This document shows positions 9,892-22,149 of a stretch of DNA of 64,000 nt, piece by piece. The position numbers and the translations under genes were made by a program. The stretch is taken from the NCBI GenBank assembly GCA_001724265.1, contig MEDY01000012.1, positions 1 to 64,000 of the forward strand, given 5' to 3'. This stretch comes from Rhizaria sp. SCN 62-66. Taxonomy: Eukaryota > Rhizaria, unplaced. The stretch's first letter is position 1, and the number at the start of each line of letters is the position of its first letter. The notes beneath the pieces are model-generated. The model was not told where the DNA came from, made no database searches, and was given only the letters and a program-made list of their open reading frames with translations.

Positions 9892-12800
9892 ATGAAGAGT
9901 AAGTGACTGAGAGATACTGTGAGTGAATCAGTGTGTGAGTGATCAGCACGAGCGCGCACAGCAAGCACAACAGTTAACGCACCACAGCTGATGACATTGT
10001 TTTACATTTTAATCAGCAATAATAATCGGAATAAGAAATTTTAGAAAACAAAACGATCAAACGTGGCATCAAACACTGCGTTTGTCGGATACAAGAGGGC
10101 CACTTTGATGAAGGCCACTTTGATGACTTCGTAACAACAGTATACACTCTTACGCTCTCTTGCATTTGACCGTAATACAAATGTAATAGTACATAATACA
10201 CATAAATAAATTCTCGTTTCATTTATTATGCCCGTTATTTTTGACAATTTTCAGCAGATAAAAGTAAGGGGAATATATGTGTTGCAATGAAGCATGTATT
10301 GAGAAGAGTGTGCAAGCAACCGACAAGGAAATGCGTGACAAACAAAAGTAGCACTCGCGTTGTTTGTTATCGGAAAATAACGTCGCATATCGCACGCAGC
10401 TCCAGAGAGCAGCGCGCAACAGTGACTGTTGTTCAGTTACGACAAACACAAGTGCGTATGTGTGCGAATGGCAGAGTGAGAACAGAAAGGCCAAAAAAAA
10501 ACGGTTGCGCATTAAAGAGAAACAACGTTCTGTGAAAACAATAACGACAATAGAAACAAACGCGGGATTGATGCGTGCGCAGCGAGCAGGCTTGAGCTCA
10601 TTCATGGTTGCGGCTTGATGACATTGATCAAGCATCGATCCAGCTGAGTTTGTTGTGTCGTGATCACCATCATACGAGACGGAGCATTGATTCTTATGAT
10701 TAGTATCATCGTTATCATCGTCGTAGGAGAGAAGAGAAGAGAAGTGAGAGAAGCAAAATGACAAAATAAGATAACAAAAACAAAAACAAAAACTTGCTTA
10801 CACAGTGGAAGAGTCAACAATCGAGAGAAGACTGAACAAAAGAGCATTAGTGCGCTAGTGATCTTGCTTGTGTGTTGACGTTGATCTTGTGCTGTGTGCA
10901 TGCATGAGTACGTTGCGGTCTAGACCATGAGAGGACGAGAGAAATAACAACGTCATGAAGTAAACAGTAAACGAAAGCTCTAAGCTTTAAACTTGGAAGG
11001 TCGTTAATAAAATAAAACACCGGATTATGAGGCATTATTTGGTGTACTGTAATAAGAAAAACAAAACAACTTATATATCACTAGGAGTTCAAAAAGTTGT
11101 TTTGCTAAGACGCTACGAAACATAGCGATGTCATTCGTAGCAAGCGGCTGCAGTGTGCTGCGAGGTGAACTCGCAAGACATGCAGCCGATGCAGTGATGG
11201 CAAAACCTGTAGCTTTTCGGTGAAGAAAAAATAAAAGTTTAAAATAAAATGTTTGTTTGCAGAGACTCAGGTGCAAAACAAAATAGAGAAAACAGGTCGT
11301 AATAGAAGCAGAACAGCACGGAGATACAGCCAGTTACGTGATTACATTTTGACATTATCGACACCAAGAGCGGAGGTGTGGTAGCAGACAGCACACACAC
11401 AGACGCGCATACACAAAGAACGCGAGTGTTGTGGCGAGCGGCGCAGCGGCTTTGGAGTGAAACGAAAATGAACAGCGAAAATAGACGAGAGAAGAAAGAA
11501 AGAAGGAAACAACACAATGACGATTTTTTTACGGGTATACGGTCATGATATGGTAATATATACAAGTACAATGTAATATAACATATTTTTTTGTTTTGAA
11601 TTGGGAGTTTAAACTTTTTGTGGGTTATTGGTATGGTTTTTGATGTTGTTATTGATATGTGTACAAATTAAAACGTTAAAACAGGTCCAACACATAAAAA
11701 GAGAGACGTTCTATCGCGGTCACTCTGAATTGACGCCGTCAAAGGCGTATGATAAACAAAGCAACAGAGGAACGACTCTCGGTGTGGCAAGTTACAATGT
11801 TAAGTGAACAACACAGTGCGCCACTGATTTGTGGCTGCACGAGAGAATAAAGGGGAGAAAAAATAGCAAGGAGCAGTAACAGTAGCAGCAGCAACAGCAG
11901 CAGCAGCACAGCAACGACTCACAGTCATCACAACAGAGCAGAGTGTGAGAGAGCGCGCGCGCGCATGAAATGCGTACGTACTGTACGTACACTGTAGACA
12001 ATTGAAGAAACAAACGTTCATGATGATTGAAACCAAGGGCGAAATCATAATGAGAAAAACGATTATAATACTGACTAAACATAGATTATTATTTTGTGTG
12101 GCAAGCAAAAGAAAGAGGAAACTTGAACAAACAGTTGTGAAGAATCAAAAGAAGAAGAAAAAGAAGTAGGACTTGCATCATATCGCTCTGTGCGATAAAT
12201 AAGCATTAAAACATAAAAATACAATAAAAACAAACAAAAATTGAGTTTGCGCGTGTGTGTGCGAGTGCAGCAATAAGGCTACTCACGACGACGACGAGCT
12301 TTGACGTTCTCTCACCAAAAAACACTGATATTGTTGATACATGTAGTTATTAATGACCGTTAGGGGGCAATCAAAATGGTTATTGGCGCTGAATGTGTGC
12401 GGTTTGATGACAGTAAAAGTGAGCATGAACACAAAGTATACAAGCTCGCTCGTCAAATGTAAGACAGAAACAGGCAGAGGGGGGAATACGAAGAAAAAAG
12501 ACAATCGAAACAGAGATAGCATAGCAACGAACGAACAGTGAAGCGAGGAAATAGCCACATCAACGTCGATGAAAAGAGAGCAAACACAGACGGAGTGGTA
12601 AACATAACTTCGAGCAGTAGTATGCGTGGTGCGTGTGCGTACTTAAAGCAAAATAAACTGGGACAATAAACAGAAGAAAAAAAAAAGGGTAAACAAGTCG
12701 CAAATAATACAGAGCAAGCACCACATCAGTCGATTTGGATCTGAGGGTGGTGTGCACGTGCGCGCCCTGGGTCAAGTGCGCGCATAATTGAGATTGTGAG

Positions 12801-13341
12801 TGTAGTCGCGTGTGTGATTGACAAGGACTGCCAGTGACATAGCGGCATGACGCGTTGGACGAACTATGGTCAAAAGTATAACGAGTTGGCCAAGCGGTCC
12901 CCCATGCCAGCGACGGAAAGCGCGGCAGTGATAGGTGGCGGAGATACACTGGGAGTACAAATACTTGTTTGAGGCCAAATGTCACATCCACGACAGTAGC
13001 AATAACAGCATCACGAGTAATAAAGCAACGAAATTTGACGTGTCTTCGACACAAGCACTCGAAGTCAAAAGCTGGTAGTCGCAGAATAGGCGAAGCAGCT
13101 CCGCAAACAGTGCAAAAGATGCCGGGACGAGTCAAGAGGGCTAAATCAACTCAGGTATAACAAGAGAAAAGAGTTTAGTGCGCGGTAGTAGAATGAGAAA
13201 AAATTGTTATGACGAAAATGCTGAACGAGAGAGAGACCGATGAAATAAACGGTGGTCTTCGCGCAAAGCACAATGTTGGATCAACCGCAGAGCACGCCCC
13301 TCACAACTCTACTCTTCCCTTGACTGCGTTACACTGTACAA
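9892..13341. other. 3.4 kb gene-free convergent region
   Basis: Lies between the 3' ends of the RCC1-type gene (+) and the CCCH-type gene (-). Composition falls sharply to AT-rich. The top strand is purine-rich (many GA and AAG runs), so the bottom strand is C/T-rich. The longest ORFs (for example minus 12560-13135) have low-complexity, Cys/His/Leu-rich translations without family resemblance. A long 3' UTR of the minus-strand gene, or an unrecognised non-coding RNA, would both fit. No tRNA or rRNA is seen. Confidence 0.55.
10205..10210 (+). promoter_or_regulatory. possible poly(A) signal of RCC1-type gene
   Basis: AATAAA hexamer 314 bases after the stop. The reverse-strand equivalent TTTATT at 10222-10227 could serve the convergent gene. 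Confidence 0.3.
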
Positions 13342-15792
<2,451 letters not shown>

Positions 15793-16321
15793 GGTGAGAT
15801 GTCGGAGAGAAGAAACGTGCCTGTCGGGGCGTTGTGGGCAGAGAAACAGAAGCGGAAATAGGGTCAAGGAGGAAGCAGGGTGAGCAGGGGCAAGTTTGGC
15901 TGGACGTGATTAAAGCGCTCGGGAAGGTCTGTTAAGGGTCTGTCTTTGAAGCGAAAGTTGGCACGATACTGCGGCGCAAAGACGTTTGTGCACAAGTGCA
16001 ACGTCGTAAAATGTGTGTGCTCAAGACATGGGTAATGCGCTGGACGGCTGCAGACGCGGACGAGGGGACCAAAAGAGGGAATGCATGCCGGATCAGAACG
16101 AGCAAAAGCCCATCCTAGAGTTGCCTTTCAAACTCTGTCCTGTTTGGTCCCCAAAGCGAACACTCGCCACATCGGAGTTTAAACCAAAACATAAAATCAC
16201 AAATAATTCCACAAAGTAAAGCTTACACCGCCCCTCGTCGGACGTAGCGCGCCCGTGGTACTAGCAAAGGAGTGTTGGACGAGGGGGCGAGCCAGTCACT
16301 GGTCAGCCAGCTGCTTGCAGC

Positions 16322-16362
16322 TTTGCAGGCTCCGTCGCCAGTTTTGCAGGCTCCGTCGCCAG
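16322..16362 (+). repeat. two-copy 20-base direct repeat upstream of CAP
   Basis: TTTGCAGGCTCCGTCGCCAG occurs at 16322-16341 and again, identically, at 16343-16362 (period 21). It lies in a stretch rich in CAGTCA/TGACTG words. Confidence 0.85.
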
Positions 16363-16429
16363 TGACGCGTTTGTGGTCAGTCCGCCTCCGACCCACGGTC
16401 CCTCTCCGCCAGCTCGCCAGTCAGCCAAC

Positions 16430-16440
16430 TGACTGTGAGC
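16430..16440 (+). promoter_or_regulatory. TGACTGTGAGC motif upstream of CAP
   Basis: Eleven-base word shared exactly with 55723-55733 and, on the other strand, with 5108-5118. It lies 336 bases before the CAP start and is flanked by GCCAGTCAGCC and GACTGGC, giving imperfect palindromes. Confidence 0.35.
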
Positions 16441-16775
16441 TCCGACTGGCTGGGCGGTGGGCCTAAGGGGCACGCGAGAGTGCAATCGAGAGGAGATGAG
16501 AGAGGTGGCCAAAGGGCAATCAAGGAATTAGATGTTACGCGTGACAATCCGTTGGTAAAGTTTTGTTTCCGGGTTTTATGGGTCAATCAGCGTCTTTTCT
16601 ATTTTTCCCTTTATTTCTTTTCTGCAGTTCGCGAAATATGGCGTGCTTTCTGCTGCCGCGTGCCGTCGACGCGCGTGCCCGTTGGACGCTCATATCTTTC
16701 TTGCTTTGTTAGCTCTCTCCTTCTTTCCTCTGACTCACAACATCCGTCTTTCTATTTTTATTACGTTTACTGCAG

Positions 16776-18185
16776 ATGTCTGACGCTCTCCTTGCCCGTC
16801 TTGAGGCCGCTGTTGCCCGTCTCGAGAAGATTGGCGGCTCCGCTGGTGCCTGCTCTGGCTCCGGCTCCGACGATGCTGATATCAGCCCCCGGGCCGCTGC
16901 CGCCATCGCTGACTTCGACGCCATCGTCTCCGGCCCTCTCGCCGGCTTTGTTGCTGCCGCCAACGCGTACCCCGACCTTAAGACCGTCGCTGAGCTCGCT
17001 CAGGCCGGCTTCTCCAACCAGGCCGCCCTCCTCAAGGCTGCTGCTGTCTCCAAGAAGCCCTCTGACGCCGACCTCCTCGCGTTCCTCAAGCCCTCCGCTG
17101 ACGCCATCTCTAAGTCGGACAACATGAACTACAAGTCCGAGCAGTACGTCTTCCAGCAGGCCTTCAACGCCGGCGTCCCCGCGCTGTCGTGGCCCTTCGC
17201 GCTCCCCGCGCACACCCACGTCGAGACCTACCGCGACGCCGCCGAGATGTACCTCAACAAGATCCTCGTCAAGGCCAAGGACGCCGCTGAGGACGAGAAG
17301 TCCAAGGCCCGCGCTTACGTCGCCGCCCTCCGCGCGCTCCTCAACGCCCTCTTCGACGCCACCAAGGCCCACTGCAAGGCCGGCATCAACTGGAACCCCA
17401 AGGGCGCCGCCCTTGGCTCTGCCCCCGCCGCCACCGCTGCCAAGCCCGCTGCTGCTGCGGCTGCCCCCGCCGCTGCTGCCCCCGCTGCCGGTGCGAAGCC
17501 CGCCGTGGCCGGCCTCGGTGCCGTGTTCGGCGAGATCAGCAAGGGCCTGGCCGTGACCTCCGGCCTCCGCAAGGTCACCGCTGACATGAAGACCAAGAAC
17601 CGTGACCCTAACGACGTGGCCCCCATCGTGGCCCCCCCCGCGGCCCCGCTCAAGCCCAGCGCGCCCGAGCACGGCGCCAAGGTGCCCGCCGTGGTCAAGC
17701 CTCCCGTGCTGGAGAACAAGAACAGCACCTGGTACTGCGAGAACTACGTGGACGACCGCAACCTCGAGATCAAGGACGTCTCGATGCGCGACAACGTCTT
17801 CATCGGCAACTGCCGCAACACCACCGTGCGCATCACCGGCAAGGCCAAGTCCGTGCAGATCGACCGCGGCTTCCGCACGACGGTGTACCTCGCGAGCGCG
17901 CTGTCTTCGGTCGAGTTCGTGAACTCCGACCGCTGCGTCGTCTACGTCGAGGGCTCCGTCCCCACCATCGCCATCGATAAGTCCAAGGGCATCATCGTCA
18001 ACCTCTCCGAGTCGGCGGTCGCGGCCAACCCGGACATCGTCACGAGCAACATCTCCGAGTGCAACGTCCAGATCCCCGGCGACGCGAGCAAGGACGAGGA
18101 CCTGTGCGAGATCGCCATCCCCGAGCAGTACATCAACAAGCTCAACGGCCGCAAGATCACCTCCAACCCCGTCTCCCACGGCTAA
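16776..18185 (+). CDS. CAP: cyclase-associated protein (CAP/Srv2)
   Basis: 469 residues, ATG start, TAA stop, usual family length. CAP recycles actin monomers: with cofilin it strips filaments and catalyses nucleotide exchange on G-actin. Domain order matches the family. A short N-terminal coil (residues 3-20) is followed by the helical folded domain at about 45-210 (YKSEQYVFQQAFNAGVPALSW, FALPAHTHVETYRDAAEMYLNKIL). An Ala/Pro linker follows at about 213-245. Then comes a WH2 actin-binding motif at about 255-275 (LAVTSGLRKVTADMKTKNR). The beta-helical CARP domain runs from about 307 to the end (STWYCENYVDDRNLEIKDV). The linker is almost pure Ala/Pro/Lys, with little of the profilin-binding poly-Pro. 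Identity is firm. Confidence 0.96.
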   Translation: MSDALLARLEAAVARLEKIGGSAGACSGSGSDDADISPRAAAAIADFDAIVSGPLAGFVAAANAYPDLKTVAELAQAGFSNQAALLKAAAVSKKPSDADLLAFLKPSADAISKSDNMNYKSEQYVFQQAFNAGVPALSWPFALPAHTHVETYRDAAEMYLNKILVKAKDAAEDEKSKARAYVAALRALLNALFDATKAHCKAGINWNPKGAALGSAPAATAAKPAAAAAAPAAAAPAAGAKPAVAGLGAVFGEISKGLAVTSGLRKVTADMKTKNRDPNDVAPIVAPPAAPLKPSAPEHGAKVPAVVKPPVLENKNSTWYCENYVDDRNLEIKDVSMRDNVFIGNCRNTTVRITGKAKSVQIDRGFRTTVYLASALSSVEFVNSDRCVVYVEGSVPTIAIDKSKGIIVNLSESAVAANPDIVTSNISECNVQIPGDASKDEDLCEIAIPEQYINKLNGRKITSNPVSHG

Positions 18186-19164
18186 GCGAAGCGCTGCAAT
18201 GTACGGCACTTTGTCGACGCTTCAAGCAATAATCAATAACAACTGTTGTTGACCTCCTGAGAGACTGAATTATGTTGAGAGAGAGAGGATGGGCGTGGGT
18301 GGAGAGCTTATTGCTTTTTGCCTCTTTTGAGTTGTTTTCAGTCGGACTTCTTTATATCATGTACATACAAAATTACCACGTTTTTATTCATGCTTGGGCT
18401 GTTTTACTGCTTTAGTGCTGCTTGGATGAGTGGCCGAAGACGTACTTTCAAGCATATCACGTGTTATATGTTATTAAGCAGTCATAAACTTGCGATATAA
18501 TATAAAAATTAATATACTACATCAATATAACTGTTTTTCAATTCTGATGACGCCTATATTAAAGAGATAACCTCAAGGATGATGTGATCTAAAAGGCGTT
18601 GGCGCCAAAATCTCGCATAATAATAGTGAACAAAACTAACCCCAACAAAAGCAAACAATTTTTTGTGTTGTAATTTATTTTTACATAAAAATATCCCCCC
18701 CCAGTATTGAAACAAAATTCAACAGAGATTCTTAACTTGTTGATAAGCCCTACATATTAAAGCAAAATCCTATCAATTCGCTTGCACAGAGTTCGAAACT
18801 TAAAGGGCTATGTATGATGACAGCGGAACAGATGTTAACGCAATCTAACAATTTTAGGGGAATCAAAAGAAAAGATTAAGCGCGGGAACTATAGCAACAC
18901 ACAGAAGAACACATACTTCAAAAAGAACTATTTACACTTGAAACTAAGTTTGACGGAATGAAACACAGAAACAAGAGACAAAGCACTTCAACGTAAGCTT
19001 GTTTACGGAGCACCTCCTCTTTGGAAAAAAATATTTTCTTGACTACTACTGAGCAAATCCATATACCGGCCTTGGTTTTATCGTGTCTCTTTCTTTTTTA
19101 ATGAGTTTTAACTACGTTGATTAGGCCAGATATAAGATCCTCACTCCCATCGTACTGCATGAGA
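18186..19164. other. convergent intergenic region between CAP and RING gene
   Basis: AT-rich, tail-to-tail, presumably two 3' UTRs. Small ORFs have AT-rich codons and no recognisable product. A short C run is near 18700. Nothing else seen. Confidence 0.6.
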
Positions 19165-21450
19165 TCAGATGTCGTCCTCGGGCTCGCGCCGCTCGCCCGC
19201 GCGGACGCGCCGTGTGCAGGGCTCGCAGGCGCAAAACACCCGGTACATCTTGGTCCCACACGAGGCGTTTTCCCAGCGCGCGGCCTCGAGCGCGCTAAGG
19301 ATCGACGCGTTGCACGTAGGGCAGCGCACGGCGTCGCCGACGATGCGCTCGAGCCACGCGTCGATGCACGCGGCGTGGAACGCGTGGCCGCAGGGGAGCG
19401 GCTTGACATCCCCGCCCGTCGTGAAGTCGTCCAGGCACACGGTGCACGAGTCGTTGTGGATGTGCGCGTGCGTGGGGAGCCGCGCCGCCGTGACCAGCCC
19501 GCCGCCAGCGGTGTTGCCCGCGGCACCGTTACTGCCGCCGCCGCCGCCGTCGTTGATCGAGCCAGAGCCGCTGACGGCGTTGCTGTTGCTGTCCGAGGCG
19601 GGGCCGCAGGTCTTGGTCCCCGGTGCCACGGTCACGCAGGTCACCACGCGACGCACCTCCCCGGCCGCGGCCGAGGCCGCGATTGCTGCGGCGGCGGCGG
19701 CGTCGGAGGGCGCGGCGGCGGAGCGCGGTGACAGCAGCGACATCTCGATCCCGTCGGCCTCGCCCGCTGCGCTAATGAGCGCGTCGCCGGCCGACGCGGC
19801 GCGGCCCGCGCCCCCCAGGCCGAGAGTGGAGCCCGCGTCGCTGGTTCTATGGCCCGCGCGCGCGCCCGCGCTCAACGCCGCGGCAGTCGCCGTATCGTCC
19901 GCGGCCGCAGACGCTGAAGGCGCGGAGTAGGAGGAGAGGCTGCCGCCGAGGGTGAAGCCGCCGCCTGTGGGGAAGGACGACGTCGCGCCAATGCTGCCGT
20001 ACCCAGCGCCCGCGCTGGGGCCAGCACCAGCAGCAGCGGCGCTCGCACTAGAGCTCGAGCTCGAGCCAGAGCCGGAGCGAGCGCTACTACCGCTGTTTGA
20101 GCGCGCGCCGAGGGCCGGGTTGGCGACAGCCTCGGCGCTCTGGACGTTTGTGTTAGGCCCGCGGCAGAGCAGGCGTAGACTGCCTCCGGGCTCAACGACG
20201 TACGTGTCGTCGGTGACCACGGCGGGCGCGCCCTTGCGCATCGCGGGGTCGTACTGCAGGCGCGCCGAGGGCGGGACGTAGACGGCCGTGGACAGCGCGC
20301 GGCCCACGTCGACGGCCTGCTCGCGGAGGATGCGGCGCGCGCACACGCGGCGCATCATCATGCCCGCAAAGTAGAGACAGAAGAAGAGTGGGAACACGAT
20401 CATGGCGATGATGATGTACTCGAGCACCTCGGGCACCGGGCTCACGCTCACTTCGCCCGCGGACGACACTTCCAGGGAGACGCCGACCGCGGTTTCGCCG
20501 TCCATCGGGGTGTACCCGGTCAAAGCGGCGATAACTCTACCCACGGCCGCAGCAGCGGCGGACGGCAGCCGCCGTTGCCCGCGCCTAGGCGGAGGTGGAG
20601 GCGCGGCGCTCGTGTCTGGGCTGTGGTGAGGGCTGTGGGCGAAGGGCTCGGCTGACTCGTAGGACGCCATCGAGGCCGCGAGCGCGCGTGCCGCGGATTC
20701 CGCCTGCGCTGGGGAGGAACCGCCGACGTCGGTGATGTAGTCGCGCGAGGCCTCAAGCGCGAGGGAGCGCAGGACGGCGCCGCGGGACATGAGCGGGGGA
20801 CGAGGTGGACGCGGCGGCGGCGGAGGAGGAGACTTGTCGTTAGAATCCGACTCGGAGGCAGGGTCGTGGTTGTTGCTGAGCTTGCTGTAGTTCGAGGGCG
20901 TAAGAACTTGGTCAGGCTCTGTCAAGGACTGAGTTTCCGTGAGGTTGAAGAGCGTGAGGATGCCGTTGAACGCCGTGTAGCGAATGAGCACAGTCTTGAC
21001 GGTCACTGCGTCGGGGTTGACATCATCTGGGTACGACATGGAGAACAAATAGTCCTCGTTGTTGCCCACGACAACGGCCGTGGCGCCGAGCGTCTGCGCG
21101 AGCTTGGCCTTGAAGAAGAAGTTGCACTCGCCGCGGCGCACGAGCACGATCTTGTCCGCGAGGGTGTCGTTGTAGAAGTCGGTGGCCGTTTTCTCATCTT
21201 CGCAGAGCAGCGTGGTGGCGAAGGCCGGGAGCCCGGTGACGTTAAGTTCGGCTGACTGCGGGCCGAAGAGCGCAGTGACTTGGGAGACGGGGAAACCGCC
21301 TTCGGTCGTCGTGACAAACAGAGCCAGCGACGGGATCGGCAGGCAGGACAGCATCAGGACAACGGATAGTGAGAGCGAGAGCAGCAGTAGCGCGGCACGG
21401 GAAGACGCTGCTGTGCGCGACAGCGGCGCGGGGGAGGAACGCTGCAGCAT
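19165..21450 (-). CDS. PA-TM-RING E3 ubiquitin ligase (RNF13/RNF167/GRAIL type)
   Basis: 761 residues from the ATG at 21450 (the upstream frame start at 21546 is TTG), TGA stop. Family: endomembrane E3 ligases that ubiquitinate membrane proteins in endosomes and lysosomes. Seen in order: a signal peptide at about 1-44 (Leu/Ser core ending SLALF); a protease-associated domain at about 60-175 with the hallmark IVLVRRGECNFFFKAKLAQTLGATAVVV; a Pro-rich and Ala/Ser linker; one transmembrane helix at about 344-367 (EYIIIAMIVFPLFFCLYFAGMM); a long disordered cytosolic region; and a RING-H2 finger at about 672-713 (CTVC, then PCGHAFHAAC, then CPTC). A Cys-bearing basic/acidic tail of 48 residues follows. 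It is about twice the length of animal members because of the linker. The class is well supported; the substrate is unknown. Confidence 0.9.
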   Translation of the reverse strand: MLQRSSPAPLSRTAASSRAALLLLSLSLSVVLMLSCLPIPSLALFVTTTEGGFPVSQVTALFGPQSAELNVTGLPAFATTLLCEDEKTATDFYNDTLADKIVLVRRGECNFFFKAKLAQTLGATAVVVGNNEDYLFSMSYPDDVNPDAVTVKTVLIRYTAFNGILTLFNLTETQSLTEPDQVLTPSNYSKLSNNHDPASESDSNDKSPPPPPPRPPRPPLMSRGAVLRSLALEASRDYITDVGGSSPAQAESAARALAASMASYESAEPFAHSPHHSPDTSAAPPPPPRRGQRRLPSAAAAAVGRVIAALTGYTPMDGETAVGVSLEVSSAGEVSVSPVPEVLEYIIIAMIVFPLFFCLYFAGMMMRRVCARRILREQAVDVGRALSTAVYVPPSARLQYDPAMRKGAPAVVTDDTYVVEPGGSLRLLCRGPNTNVQSAEAVANPALGARSNSGSSARSGSGSSSSSSASAAAAGAGPSAGAGYGSIGATSSFPTGGGFTLGGSLSSYSAPSASAAADDTATAAALSAGARAGHRTSDAGSTLGLGGAGRAASAGDALISAAGEADGIEMSLLSPRSAAAPSDAAAAAAIAASAAAGEVRRVVTCVTVAPGTKTCGPASDSNSNAVSGSGSINDGGGGGSNGAAGNTAGGGLVTAARLPTHAHIHNDSCTVCLDDFTTGGDVKPLPCGHAFHAACIDAWLERIVGDAVRCPTCNASILSALEAARWENASCGTKMYRVFCACEPCTRRVRAGERREPEDDI

Positions 21451-22149
21451 AGGACGGGTGGCAGATAGCAAAGACGTGCCGGAGAAAGTTGCAACAACGT
21501 GAAGCCCAGGGGCTTGCGACGAGGGGAGGAGTTTGGTGTCGAGCAAACGACGTGGCTTTGTCTCAACGAAGACGAGGCTCTACCCTACTGAATGCCACCA
21601 ACAGAAATAATGAGAAAATAAATTGATAAAATGTTAGGTTTACTATGCTAAAACAATGTTTTTTCAGAGGTTGAGATGAAGAGTCTGGAGATGTGACACA
21701 AAACAGTCAAAAGGTCCTAACACTCAAAACGCCACTCGTTGTACCAATTTTCGAGTAGCATAGCAAATGCAGGACACGTTTTCTGGGTTTGGCATCGTGC
21801 ATTCAGAATAAAAAACAGGTCAACGTAGCGCAGAAATGTCTTGTACGGCCTAAAGCACGGACGCAGATGTGGGAAGCGATGCAGATACTGATGCCCTCCT
21901 CCTTGCCCAAGAGTGGGGTCGGGCTAGGAATCGTTTGTGGTCGACGGCGGACGAGGCTTTCGCGCCAAACACAGACCTCGAGAAACTGTCTATTGTGACA
22001 TATATCAACTGTATGTAGAAATGTTATCGGTCTCTATCGATAACAAAGCTGATTTAGTTTTCAAATTTTAATTTACCATTTCTGAAAGACGAATTATACG
22101 CTTATAACCGACCTTTTGTTCACATGATTTTGCGACGTGAGCGCAGTAG
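21451..22149. other. divergent intergenic region between RING gene and NASP-like gene
   Basis: About 700 bases, head-to-head. AT-rich in the centre (around 21600 and 22000-22110). It includes a small inverted repeat, TTATCGGTCTCTATCGATAA, at 22024-22043. No credible ORF. Confidence 0.5.

Larger units (their letters stand above)
15793..16775. other. divergent intergenic region between CCCH-type gene and CAP
   Basis: Should hold both promoters. It includes a 20-base direct repeat at 16322-16362 and a TGACTGTGAGC motif at 16430-16440. The bases just before the CAP start (TTTACTGCAG|ATG) look like a splice acceptor, so a 5' UTR intron is possible. No credible ORF. Confidence 0.55.

Noticed and set aside
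12880-12910. tRNA-like D-arm sequence (GTTGGCCAAGCGGTC)
   Set aside because: No B-box, no acceptor stem pairing and no anticodon arm at the right distance.
12560-13135. 191-codon minus-strand ORF
   Set aside because: Codon use and composition match the surrounding non-coding DNA; no motif or relative recognised.
16553-16775. 5' UTR intron of CAP with donor GTAAAG at 16553
   Set aside because: The acceptor-like TGCAG before ATG is suggestive, but the donor does not match the GTACG form of other introns here and several pairings are possible. Left as a remark only.
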